Of a stretch of DNA of 15,801 nt, positions 1 to 7,602 are shown in pieces. Every line of letters starts with the position of its first letter. Within the stretch, counting starts at the first letter, position 1. The stretch is from Salinisphaeraceae bacterium UBA4764. GTDB taxonomy: Bacteria; Pseudomonadota; Gammaproteobacteria; Nevskiales; Salinisphaeraceae. The DNA lies in contig DHHU01000044.1 of the NCBI GenBank assembly GCA_002403445.1, positions 1,894 to 17,694 on the forward strand, given 5' to 3'. Below the pieces are notes generated by a model. That model worked only from the letters and a program-made list of their open reading frames with translations, was not told the origin of the DNA and did not search any database. A program made the translations under genes and the position numbers.

Positions 1-35
1 TCCACCCGCATATCTCCGTCGATACCACTTCAATT

Positions 36-63
36 TGCAGCGGCTTGTGTGCAAGCCGCCGCA
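36..63 (+). promoter_or_regulatory. Hairpin in the aspS leader
   Basis: Arms GCGGCTTG (40-47) and CAAGCCGC (52-59) are perfectly complementary around a TGTG loop. Three further pairs (36-38 with 61-63) follow after one mismatch. It lies about 20 bases before the aspS start and has no T-run after it, so it is not an ordinary terminator. It could be a leader RNA structure or the tail of an upstream gene outside the window. Its function is unknown. Confidence 0.45.
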
Positions 64-85
64 CGTAACCTATAAGCGAATGGCC

Positions 86-1894
86 ATGATGCGCTCCCAC
101 TACAATGGCAGTATTAACCGTGACGCCCTGGATCAGACCATCACGGCCTGCGGCTGGGTCCATCGCCGCCGGGATCACGGCGGGGTGATTTTCATTGACC
201 TGCGCGATCGGAGTGGGCTGTTGCAGGTGGTGTTTGATCCCGATCAGCCGGATATATTTGCTCGCGCGGAGCGGCTCCGGAGCGAGTACGTCGTGAAAGT
301 CACAGGGCGTGTGCGCAACCGGCCGGAAGGCACTATTAATAAGGAGCTTGCTTCAGGAGAGGTGGAAATCTCGGCAAACGAATTGGACGTACTCAATGCC
401 GCTCTTACGCCCCCCATACAAATTGATGAAACGGACGGTGTGGGCGATGCCGCGCGTCTGCGCTATCGCTATATCGAACTGCGCAAGCCCCATATGCAGT
501 CCAATCTGCGGCTGCGTGCAAACTTCACCCGCGCCGTGCGCGACGCACTGGACTCTCGCGGGTTCATGGAAGTCGAGACTCCAATCCTAACGCGCGCTAC
601 GCCTGAAGGCGCGCGGGATTTTCTGGTGCCCAGTCGTACCCAGCCCGGGCATTTCTTTGCGCTGCCGCAGTCGCCGCAGCTGTTCAAGCAATTGCTGATG
701 ACCGCAGGTACTGACCGCTACTATCAGATTGCGCGCTGTTTTCGCGACGAGGATTTACGTGCTGACCGCCAGCCCGAGTTCACGCAGATCGACATCGAGG
801 CCTCGTTTGTTGACAGCGAAGACCTCATGACGATCAACGAAGCCATGATGCGCGAAGTATTCGCCACAGTGGCCGGCGAATCTTTGCCGGAGCCTTTCCC
901 GCGTATAACTTACGCTGATGCCATGCGGCGGTTCGGCTCCGACAAACCCGATTTGCGGATTGATTTGGAACTGGTCGACGTTGCCGATCTAGTGAAAACC
1001 GCCGAGTTCAAGGTCTTTTCCGGACCGGCGACGCGCGACGACGGTCGTGTGGCAGCGCTGGCAGTGCCCGGAGGCGCCGAGCTGACGCGCAAACAGATCG
1101 ACGATTACACCGAATTCGTGGGCCGCTATGGTGCCAAGGGACTGGCTTATATCCGGGTTGACGATGTGAATACGGGCCGCGAGGGCCTGACGTCACCGAT
1201 TTTGAAGTTCCTATCGGACGAGGCGATAGCTGGTATCGTTTCACGCACCGGCGTCCATAGCGGCGACTTGATCTTTTTTGGTGCCGACCGAGTCGACGTG
1301 GTTAATGACGCACTCGGTGCGTTACGCGTGAGGCTCGGACATGATCTCGGCCTCGCCAGCGATGGCTGGCACCCACTTTGGGTGATCGATTGGCCGATGT
1401 TCGAAAAAGACCCAGATACCGGGCGTTTCGAAGCACTACATCACCCGTTCACGGCTCCCGCCGTTGACGATCCTGAGGCATTGAAACAAGCCCCCGAAAA
1501 AGCGTTGTCGCAAGCCTATGACATGGTTTTGAACGGCAACGAGATCGGCGGCGGCTCGGTACGTATTCATGACCCTAATATGCAACAGGCTGCGTTTGAC
1601 GTGCTAGGCATCACACCCGACGAGGCCGAGCAAAAGTTCGGTTTTCTGCTGGAAGCATTATCCTGTGGCGCCCCGCCGCACGGCGGCATAGCGTTCGGCC
1701 TTGACCGTATCGTAATGTTATTGGCTGGGGCCGAATCGATTCGCGAAGTCATCTCGTTCCCCAAGACCCAAACCGCGACCGACCCGTTGACGGGCGCGCC
1801 CAGCGCAGCTGATCCGGCGCATTTGCGCGAACTGGGGCTGAGGATGCGCCACACGGGATCGACCGCTACCAATCGGACGGAAAACACGGGCTGA
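86..1894 (+). CDS. aspS: Aspartate-tRNA ligase, probably non-discriminating (Asp/Asn)
   Basis: Charges tRNA-Asp with aspartate in the cytoplasm. The protein is about 602 aa, the usual bacterial-type length. An N-terminal OB-fold anticodon-binding domain (about 1-110) contains CGWVHRRRDHGG. The class II catalytic core follows, with ATPEGARDFLVPSR, PQSPQLFKQLL, motif 2 RCFRDEDLRADRQPEFTQ and motif 3 GIAFGLDRIVML. The insert (GAD) domain between motifs 2 and 3 is present. The start at 86 gives MMRSHYNG, matching the Pseudomonas protein; ATGs at 80 and 89 and a TTG at 35 are also in frame, and none has a clear ribosome-binding site. His31 in RRRDHGG and Gly82 in RPEG are residues linked to non-discriminating AspRS, where the E. 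coli discriminating enzyme has Leu and Lys. It may therefore also make Asp-tRNA-Asn for GatCAB. The family call is certain; the specificity is inferred. Confidence 0.97.
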   Translation: MMRSHYNGSINRDALDQTITACGWVHRRRDHGGVIFIDLRDRSGLLQVVFDPDQPDIFARAERLRSEYVVKVTGRVRNRPEGTINKELASGEVEISANELDVLNAALTPPIQIDETDGVGDAARLRYRYIELRKPHMQSNLRLRANFTRAVRDALDSRGFMEVETPILTRATPEGARDFLVPSRTQPGHFFALPQSPQLFKQLLMTAGTDRYYQIARCFRDEDLRADRQPEFTQIDIEASFVDSEDLMTINEAMMREVFATVAGESLPEPFPRITYADAMRRFGSDKPDLRIDLELVDVADLVKTAEFKVFSGPATRDDGRVAALAVPGGAELTRKQIDDYTEFVGRYGAKGLAYIRVDDVNTGREGLTSPILKFLSDEAIAGIVSRTGVHSGDLIFFGADRVDVVNDALGALRVRLGHDLGLASDGWHPLWVIDWPMFEKDPDTGRFEALHHPFTAPAVDDPEALKQAPEKALSQAYDMVLNGNEIGGGSVRIHDPNMQQAAFDVLGITPDEAEQKFGFLLEALSCGAPPHGGIAFGLDRIVMLLAGAESIREVISFPKTQTATDPLTGAPSAADPAHLRELGLRMRHTGSTATNRTENTG

Positions 1895-1963
1895 GTTGAA
1901 CTGGCGTCGCTGCCAACCGAGGTCGCCATGACGCTCCGATACGAATCGGCGACGCATTTGGGC

Positions 1964-1969
1964 TATACT
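1964..1969 (+). promoter_or_regulatory. Possible -10 box (TATACT) upstream of glyA
   Basis: TATACT lies about 95 bases before the glyA start, in the 167-base gap after aspS. No good -35 hexamer sits 16-18 bases upstream, so this is only a tentative promoter. The gap does suggest that glyA has its own transcript. No glycine riboswitch pattern was seen. Confidence 0.25.
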
Positions 1970-2046
1970 ATATGGCTTGGTTTCAATAAGCTCCGGATTA
2001 AGCTCGCCACTAGCATACCGAGCGCTTGAGAGCGATAACGAACACG

Positions 2047-2053
2047 ATAGGAG
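2047..2053 (+). promoter_or_regulatory. Ribosome-binding site of glyA
   Basis: ATAGGAG ends 8 bases before the ATG at 2062. It decides the start in favour of 2062 over the in-frame upstream codon at 2026. Confidence 0.7.
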
Positions 2054-2061
2054 CATCGACC

Positions 2062-3354
2062 ATGTTCTACCAAATGGACTCCATCAAGGATTTCGATCCC
2101 GACTTGCAAGCGGCGATCGACGATGAGAACCACCGTCAGGAAGATCACATCGAGTTGATCGCCTCGGAGAATTACACCAGCCCGCGCGTGCTTGAGGCAC
2201 AGGGATCGGTGCTGACCAACAAGTATGCCGAAGGCTACCCTGGCAAGCGTTTCTACGGGGGCTGTGAGCACGTCGATGTGGTCGAGCAACTGGCCATCGA
2301 CCGCGCCTGCGAACTGTTCGACTGCGACTACGCCAACGTGCAGCCGCACTCCGGTGCGCAGGCTAACGCCGCCGTGTTCCTGGCGCTGATCAAGCCAGGC
2401 GACACGATTTTGGGCATGAGTCTGGACGCCGGCGGACATTTGACCCACGGGGCCGCACCCAATTTCTCGGGAAAGAACTTCAACGCCGTGCAATACGGCA
2501 TCGACGAACAAAGCGGTCGCCTCGATTACGACGAAATCCAGCGACTAGCCGATGAACATCAACCGAAACTGTTGATCGGTGGTTTCTCAGCCTATTCACA
2601 ACAAATCGATTGGGCGCGCATGCGTGAGATCGCCGATTCCGTTGGTGCTTGGTTCCTGGTGGATATGGCTCACGTGGCGGGCCTGGTGGCCGCCGGTGAG
2701 TATCCGAGCCCGCTGCCGCACGCGCACGTGGTGACCACCACGACGCACAAGACACTGCGTGGCCCGCGCGCCGGTCTGATTCTTTCGGCGGTGGGCGACA
2801 AAAAACTTTATAAAAAGCTCGACAGCGGTGTTTTCCCCGGTACTCAGGGCGGACCGTTGATGCACGTTGTGGCCGGCAAGGCTGTGGCGTTCAAGGAAGC
2901 TTTGGCGCCCGAGTTCAAGAACTATGCCAAGCAAGTCATCGACAATGCCAAGGCGATGTCCGAAGTATTCGTTGAACGTGGCCTACACGTTGTGTCCGGT
3001 GGCACCGACAACCATCTGATGTTGGTCAGCCTCATACCTAAAGGCGACATAACCGGCAAGGATGCGGAAGCCTTACTGGGCCAAGCCAATATTACGGCCA
3101 ACAAGAACGCCGTACCGGGTGACCCGCGCTCGCCGTTCGTGACTTCAGGTCTGCGAATCGGTACTTCGGCAGCAACCACGCGCGGCTTTGATGAAGACGA
3201 CGTGCGTCAAGTAGCGACGTGGATATGCGACGTGCTGGATGTCCTGGCCGACGGTGGTGACACCGAATCGGTGGTGAGCCGCGTTCGGAGCGGCGTCAGT
3301 GAACTGTGTCAGCGCAAACCGGTCTATCAGGCGCCCAGGCGAGGCGCTGCCTGA
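2062..3354 (+). CDS. glyA: Serine hydroxymethyltransferase
   Basis: PLP enzyme that interconverts serine plus tetrahydrofolate with glycine plus 5,10-methylene-tetrahydrofolate, the main cytoplasmic source of one-carbon units. The protein is 430 aa, slightly longer than the usual 417-420 because of a basic tail ending APRRGAA. Family motifs appear in order: ELIASENYTS, NKYAEGYPGKRFYGG, NVQPHSGAQAN, GHLTHG, DMAHVAGLVAAGEYPSP and VVTTTTHKTLRGPRAG. Lys230 in the last is the PLP Schiff-base lysine (Lys229 in E. coli). The start at 2062 is supported by a good ribosome-binding site and by MFYQMDSIKDFD at the expected N-terminus. nrdR follows after 32 bases, so the two may be co-transcribed. The product works on the same folate pool as FolD, encoded downstream. 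Confidence 0.98.
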   Translation: MFYQMDSIKDFDPDLQAAIDDENHRQEDHIELIASENYTSPRVLEAQGSVLTNKYAEGYPGKRFYGGCEHVDVVEQLAIDRACELFDCDYANVQPHSGAQANAAVFLALIKPGDTILGMSLDAGGHLTHGAAPNFSGKNFNAVQYGIDEQSGRLDYDEIQRLADEHQPKLLIGGFSAYSQQIDWARMREIADSVGAWFLVDMAHVAGLVAAGEYPSPLPHAHVVTTTTHKTLRGPRAGLILSAVGDKKLYKKLDSGVFPGTQGGPLMHVVAGKAVAFKEALAPEFKNYAKQVIDNAKAMSEVFVERGLHVVSGGTDNHLMLVSLIPKGDITGKDAEALLGQANITANKNAVPGDPRSPFVTSGLRIGTSAATTRGFDEDDVRQVATWICDVLDVLADGGDTESVVSRVRSGVSELCQRKPVYQAPRRGAA

Positions 3355-3374
3355 TGAGGTAGCCGAACCGGCGC

Positions 3375-3380
3375 GGAGGT
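3375..3380 (+). promoter_or_regulatory. Ribosome-binding site of nrdR
   Basis: GGAGGT lies 6 bases before the ATG at 3387 and selects that ATG over the TTG at 3384. It is the strongest Shine-Dalgarno sequence in the window. Confidence 0.75.
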
Positions 3381-3386
3381 TGCTTG

Positions 3387-3905
3387 ATGCACTGCCCACA
3401 ATGTGCTTGGCATACCACGCGGGTGGTGGACTCAAGACTTGCTGCCGAGGGGTCTAAGGTGCGTCGGCGCCGGGCCTGTGAGGGCTGTGGCGCGCGTTTC
3501 ACGACTTTCGAAGCCGCCGAGCTGGTGTTGCCGCGAATCGTCAAACGCGACGGCACACCCGAGCCGTTCGACGAAACCAAACTCCGGCGGGGCATGGCCC
3601 AAGCGTTGTATAAACGCCCGGTCACCACCGAAGCCGTGGATGCCGCCGTCAGCCGGCTTCAGCAGCGCCTGCAGGGCGATAACGACCGAGATGTACCAGC
3701 CGACCGTCTGGGTGAGTGGGTCATGGCCGAATTGCGTGATCTCGATCAGGTGGCTTATGTGCGCTTTGCCTCGATTTATCGCCGTTTTGAGGATGTCAAC
3801 GCTTTTCGCGAGGAGATCGCACAGTTAGAAGCCGCATCGTCTCCAAAGCCGGGTCAGCTGCCATTGATCGATGATACCGATTCCACAACAAACTCCCGTT
3901 CGTGA
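3387..3905 (+). CDS. nrdR: Transcriptional repressor NrdR
   Basis: Nucleotide-sensing repressor of ribonucleotide reductase operons. The protein is 172 aa. An N-terminal zinc ribbon has Cys3-Cys6 (MHCPQC) and Cys31-Cys34 (CEGCGARFTTFE), with basic DNA-binding residues KVRRRRA between them. An ATP-cone domain follows from about residue 49 (PRIVKRDGTPEPFDETKL) to about 139 (VAYVRFASIYRRFEDVNAF). The tail after that is variable. The start follows a strong ribosome-binding site. The stop TGA overlaps the ribD start in a GTGA junction, which implies translational coupling. The nrdR-ribD pairing is common in gammaproteobacteria. Its targets would be nrd promoters with NrdR boxes, none of which lies in this window. 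Confidence 0.97.
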   Translation: MHCPQCAWHTTRVVDSRLAAEGSKVRRRRACEGCGARFTTFEAAELVLPRIVKRDGTPEPFDETKLRRGMAQALYKRPVTTEAVDAAVSRLQQRLQGDNDRDVPADRLGEWVMAELRDLDQVAYVRFASIYRRFEDVNAFREEIAQLEAASSPKPGQLPLIDDTDSTTNSRS

Positions 3906-5050
3906 TTGACAAAGGTAACGCAGCGCCGATTGATCAATACTGGATGGGATACGCCGCTGAATTGGCGCGTCGCGGCTGGTATTCGTCGCCTCCCAATCCG
4001 CGCGTCGGCTGCGTGCTGGTTCGGAACAATCGAATGCTCGGGGAAGGTTGGCATGCTGTGACCGGTGGCGCGCATGCCGAGCGTGCAGCACTGGCCGATG
4101 TCAAGAAAAACGGTGGTCGAGCCCAAAACGCCACCGCTTACGTCACGTTGGAGCCCTGTTGCGTTCAGGGCCGCACACCACCGTGCACCGACGCATTGAT
4201 AAAAGCCGGTATAGCACGCGTCGTGATTGGCTCGCTTGACCCGAATCCCGCGGTCCACGGCGGCGGCGCGCAAGCGCTTCACGAGGCCGGTATTCAAGTC
4301 ACGACTCGCGTCAATGAAAGCGCTTGCATGGCGTTGAATCCCGGTTTCGATAAACGCATGCGCACTGGTATGCCTCGCCTACGCATCAAAATGGCACTCA
4401 CGCTTGACGGGCGAATAGCAGCGGCCAACGGTGAGAGCCAGTGGTTGACCGGTCGGGCAGCGCGCACTGATGGTCATAGGCTGCGCGCTGAATGCGGTGC
4501 GGTGTTGGTTGGACGCGGCACGCTGACCGCTGATGATCCCGAGCTTTCGGTACGGTTGCCGGGTCATGGCTGGCGCCAGCCACGCCCGGTTGTGGTCGAC
4601 CGCGAACTGGCGATTACGTCTGACGCGCGACTGGTCGATTCCGAACGTGGGCCGGTCATTTTCACATTGGCCGATAACACAAAGCGCGCTGCCGAGCTTA
4701 AAGCTAAGGGTGCCCACATCCACTGCGTCGCGGCACAGACCGGAGGTCTGGATCTGGAGGCTATTCTGCACACATTGGCCAGCGATTATGCAATCAACGA
4801 TGTGCTGGTGGAAGCTGGCCCAACGTTGTCCGGCGCGCTGGTCGAGCAGAATCTGGTCGACGGATTTGTGTTCTACATGGCACCCAAACTGCTCGGCAAT
4901 GGTGGGCGTGGGGCGCTGGATCTGCCGGGCGTCGATAGTCTGTCGGCAGCCCGCGACCTCGTTATCGAGCGGGTGGATCCCGTTGGGCCGGATTGGCGTA
5001 TAACCGCAAAGCCCAAGCCAACGAGTTCATCATGTTTACCGGAATCGTAA
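3902..5050 (+). CDS. ribD: Bifunctional pyrimidine deaminase/reductase RibD
   Basis: Second and third steps of riboflavin synthesis: deamination of diaminohydroxy-phosphoribosylamino-pyrimidinone, then NADPH reduction of the ribose. The protein is 382 aa. The deaminase domain (about 10-150) has PNPRVGCVLV, the catalytic HAE in GAHAERAAL and the zinc cysteines of LEPC and TPPC. The reductase domain (about 155-375) has KMALTLDGRIAAANGESQWL, GRGTLTADDPEL, VLVEAGPTLSGAL and APKLLG. The GTG start overlaps the nrdR stop, and the C-terminus overlaps ribE by 19 bases. Two positions are odd: the usual PCSHHGRTPPC type of motif reads PCCVQGRTPPC, and the usual PHAE reads AHAE. The zinc ligands and catalytic Glu are kept, so activity is still expected. 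Confidence 0.96.
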   Translation: MIDKGNAAPIDQYWMGYAAELARRGWYSSPPNPRVGCVLVRNNRMLGEGWHAVTGGAHAERAALADVKKNGGRAQNATAYVTLEPCCVQGRTPPCTDALIKAGIARVVIGSLDPNPAVHGGGAQALHEAGIQVTTRVNESACMALNPGFDKRMRTGMPRLRIKMALTLDGRIAAANGESQWLTGRAARTDGHRLRAECGAVLVGRGTLTADDPELSVRLPGHGWRQPRPVVVDRELAITSDARLVDSERGPVIFTLADNTKRAAELKAKGAHIHCVAAQTGGLDLEAILHTLASDYAINDVLVEAGPTLSGALVEQNLVDGFVFYMAPKLLGNGGRGALDLPGVDSLSAARDLVIERVDPVGPDWRITAKPKPTSSSCLPES

Positions 5051-5628
5051 CTGCCGTCGGTCAGGTGGCCGCAATCGAAACCCACACGGACGAGCGTCGC
5101 TTGCGAATTGATGTTGGCACTTTATCCATGGCCAATGCGGTTGTCGGTGAGAGTATCGCCGTCGACGGTGTCTGTCTGACGGTCACCGAATTCAGTGAGT
5201 CCGAGTTCGTTGCCGATGTTTCGAACGAGACCGCCGCGCTGACCACTCTCGGCGACCGCCTCGCGGGCGCCCGGGTGAATCTGGAGCGGGCGTTGGCGGT
5301 GGGCGATACCCTTGGCGGGCATCTGGTCGCCGGCCACGTGGACGGGTTGGGGCGTGTCGAGTCTTGGGCACGTGACGGCGCTTCTTGGCGACTGGTGATT
5401 AAAAGCGACGCGTCACTTGGACGCTATTGGGCATCAAAAGGGTCAGTCTGCGTCGATGGCATCAGTCTAACCATAAATGATGTTGGGGATGACTGGCTTG
5501 GCGTCAACATTGTGCCGCATACGCTGAACTGGACATCGTTGGCAGAGCGTCAAGTGGGTGACAGAGTCAATCTGGAAGTCGATCTGATCGCACGCTACGT
5601 AGCGCGGCAGTTGGCATTCCGTAACTAG
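5032..5628 (+). CDS. ribE: Riboflavin synthase (alpha subunit type)
   Basis: Final step of the pathway: dismutation of two 6,7-dimethyl-8-ribityllumazine molecules to riboflavin. The protein is 198 aa with the two internal lumazine-binding repeats expected. Repeat 1 starts MFTGIVTAVGQV and has ESIAVDGVCLTV; repeat 2 has GGHLVAGHVDG, GSVCVDGISLTIN and NIVPHTLNWTSL. The start at 5032 (MFTGIV) is nearly invariant in the family; the in-frame codon at 4993 would add a non-conserved leader inside ribD. The gene overlaps the end of ribD in another frame, so translation is probably coupled. This is the gene called ribC in E. coli; ribE is used here to match the ribD-ribE-ribBA-ribH order. Confidence 0.97.
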   Translation: MFTGIVTAVGQVAAIETHTDERRLRIDVGTLSMANAVVGESIAVDGVCLTVTEFSESEFVADVSNETAALTTLGDRLAGARVNLERALAVGDTLGGHLVAGHVDGLGRVESWARDGASWRLVIKSDASLGRYWASKGSVCVDGISLTINDVGDDWLGVNIVPHTLNWTSLAERQVGDRVNLEVDLIARYVARQLAFRN

Positions 5629-5651
5629 GCTTCCAAGCTCGGCTGCAGTGC

Positions 5652-5672
5652 TAGAATCCGCGTCGTTACGCG
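5652..5672 (+). promoter_or_regulatory. Possible -10 box and adjoining hairpin upstream of ribBA
   Basis: In the 77-base gap between ribE and ribBA, TAGAAT (5652-5657) resembles a -10 box. It is followed at once by a hairpin with CGCGT and ACGCG arms around CGTT (5659-5672). The -35 match is poor (TTCCAA with a 15-base spacer). A conserved FMN riboswitch is not visible here. Confidence 0.25.
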
Positions 5673-5705
5673 AATAATGTCTGTTCATAAAACCGGTTGT
5701 AAAAC

Positions 5706-6824
5706 ATGGCCATAAGTCCGATTGAAGATGTTATTGCCGACATGCGCGACGGGCGCATGGTGGTCATGCTCGACGATGCCAATCGCGAGAACGAAGGCGA
5801 CCTGATAATGCCCGCCGACTGTATCGACGCCAATGACATCAATTTTATGGCGCGCTACGGACGCGGCCTGATTTGTCTGACGCTGACACGTGAACGATGC
5901 CGGCAGTTGAATCTGCCGTTGATGGTTGGGGATAACGCGCAGGCCGACAGCACCAATTTCACACTGTCGATTGAAGCGGCTGAGGGCGTAACCACCGGTA
6001 TTTCAGCCCATGACCGTGCACAGACTGTGCGTGCCGCCGTTGCGGCTAACGCAAAGCCGGCGGATCTGGTGCAGCCCGGCCATATTTTTCCGCTCATGTC
6101 CGAACCAGGCGGCGTATTGGCTCGCGCCGGCCATACCGAAGCCGGCTGCGATCTGGCCAGGCTGGCCGGTCACGAGGAATCGTCGGTAATTGTCGAGATT
6201 CTCAACGAAGACGGCAGTATGGCCCGGCGCGCTGATCTCGAGAAGTTTGCCAATGATCATGGCATCAAGCTCGGTACGATCGCCGATCTGATCCATTATC
6301 GTGTGGAAAACGAGCGCACGGTCGAACGCATTACTAAAACGGATGTCGAGACTGAATTCGGCCCGTTCAAACTTTATTCGTTCGAGGACGAAGTCGATCG
6401 CGTTCTGCATTTTGCGATGGTGCGCGGCACGCTGGACCCCGAAAACCCCACGCTGGTGCGTGTCCACGTTCGCAACACCCTGGCTGATGTGCTGGGTGTG
6501 CGTCACGGTGGTTTCGGGTGGCCGTTGCGGGATACGCTAGCCCGCGTGGCCGAAGAGGGCAATGGTGTGGTCGTGATCCTGCGCAAACCCGAAACCGAGC
6601 GCGAGCTGATTGCCGGGATCCAGGCTATTGAAAAGGGAGATGAACAAACCGCCAACGATACCGCGGTCGAGCAGGGCGACCCGAGTATCTTGCGTACCTA
6701 CGGTGCGGGCGCCCAGATTCTGACCGATCTGGGCGTGCGCCGGATGCGTGTGTTGTCTGCGCCCAAGCGTTTGCAGGCCATTTCGGGCTTCGGGCTGGAA
6801 GTGGTCGAATATATTCAGAATTAG
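5706..6824 (+). CDS. ribBA: 3,4-dihydroxy-2-butanone-4-phosphate synthase with inactive GTP cyclohydrolase II-like domain
   Basis: Converts ribulose 5-phosphate to the four-carbon unit used by lumazine synthase. The protein is 372 aa. The RibB domain (about 1-205) has DDANRENEGDLIMPAD, GRGLICLTLT, GVTTGISAHDRAQTV, PGHIFPL, GGVLARAGHTEAGCDLARL and EILNEDGSMAR. The C-terminal part (about 210-372) aligns with GTP cyclohydrolase II, including VRVHVRNTLADVL and RTYGAGAQIL. It contains no cysteine, so the three zinc ligands of active RibA are absent. This degenerate form is common in gammaproteobacteria such as Pseudomonas. A separate RibA is therefore needed for the first step of the pathway. No clear ribosome-binding site precedes the ATG. 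The usual Glu in the first motif (DDE) is Ala here, a variant also found in working relatives. Confidence 0.95.
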   Translation: MAISPIEDVIADMRDGRMVVMLDDANRENEGDLIMPADCIDANDINFMARYGRGLICLTLTRERCRQLNLPLMVGDNAQADSTNFTLSIEAAEGVTTGISAHDRAQTVRAAVAANAKPADLVQPGHIFPLMSEPGGVLARAGHTEAGCDLARLAGHEESSVIVEILNEDGSMARRADLEKFANDHGIKLGTIADLIHYRVENERTVERITKTDVETEFGPFKLYSFEDEVDRVLHFAMVRGTLDPENPTLVRVHVRNTLADVLGVRHGGFGWPLRDTLARVAEEGNGVVVILRKPETERELIAGIQAIEKGDEQTANDTAVEQGDPSILRTYGAGAQILTDLGVRRMRVLSAPKRLQAISGFGLEVVEYIQN

Positions 6825-6873
6825 GTCGCGTCTAGTCGAGCCCGACTTTTGGATGTAGCCTACTTGCCCTTGC

Positions 6874-6902
6874 TTGCCTCTTGATTTTAGGGAATCTATA
6901 AA
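6874..6902 (+). promoter_or_regulatory. Putative sigma-70 promoter upstream of ribH
   Basis: TTGCCT (6874-6879) and TATAAA (6897-6902) are separated by 17 bases, a good match to the sigma-70 pattern. They lie about 165 bases before ribH in the 242-base ribBA-ribH gap. The long leader shows no recognisable FMN riboswitch and no clear terminator. The match is by eye only. Confidence 0.4.
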
Positions 6903-7066
6903 TTGAGTTGATTGGTGTCACCGATACGACACGCCTTCAAAACCCTGTGGACCCATATTCTGCGCGATCAGCGTACTTATTCATGCAAAATCTAGGTTGG
7001 ACTTTTACGGCGTAGGATGCGTGATCGGTTACGATAGTCTGAATTACTCTCGATAGACCCAATTAA

Positions 7067-7540
7067 ATGCGTGAAATACAGGGCGATTTCGATCCCACTG
7101 GTCAATGTTATGCCATCGTGGCGACGCGCTGGAACGAGGCGCTGGTTGAGCGATTGGTGCGCGGTGCCGTGGCCGTTTTGATCGACTGCGGCGTACGCGA
7201 CGCGGACATCACTGTCGTACGCGTACCCGGCGCGTTTGAGATACCGCTGGCCGTAGATCGTCTGGCCGACAAGGGCGGGTTTGACGGCATCATAGCGGTT
7301 GGAGCAGTGATTCGCGGTGAGACCCCCCATTTCGACTATATTGCTGGCGAATGTGCACGCGGTCTAGCTACCACAAGCCTCGAATATGGCCTGCCTGTAG
7401 GTTTTGGCGTGATCACCGCTGAAAATCCGGCCCAAGCAGAAGCCCGTTCCGGCGAAAACGAAGATGACAACAAGGGAGCGGAAGCGGCTAGCGCTGCCGT
7501 GGAAATGGCAACGCTGCTACCCCAGATGGACGCGCGTTAG
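7067..7540 (+). CDS. ribH: 6,7-dimethyl-8-ribityllumazine synthase
   Basis: Penultimate step of riboflavin synthesis: condenses the RibB product with the ribitylaminopyrimidine made via RibD. The protein is 157 aa, the usual length, and normally forms pentamers or 60-mers in the cytoplasm. Motifs: FDPTGQCYAIVATRWN, ADITVVRVPGAFEIPLA, IIAVGAVIRGETPHFDYIAG (the His of PHFDY is the catalytic histidine), ATTSLEYGLPVGFGVIT and DNKGAEAASAAVEMA. The loop reads NPAQAEARSGENEDD, more acidic than usual, but keeps the functional Arg. It is set apart from ribBA by 242 bases with its own likely promoter, and nusB follows closely. The ribosome-binding site is weak. Confidence 0.97.
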   Translation: MREIQGDFDPTGQCYAIVATRWNEALVERLVRGAVAVLIDCGVRDADITVVRVPGAFEIPLAVDRLADKGGFDGIIAVGAVIRGETPHFDYIAGECARGLATTSLEYGLPVGFGVITAENPAQAEARSGENEDDNKGAEAASAAVEMATLLPQMDAR

Positions 7541-7602
7541 TTTTGAGTATTCGCGATCAATCGTTGGCAGCCGCCAGCGGCGACACATCGTTCGATGACG
7601 AC

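Noticed and set aside
5629..5705. FMN riboswitch before ribBA
   Set aside because: The gap is too short (77 bases) and has none of the conserved FMN-box sequence.
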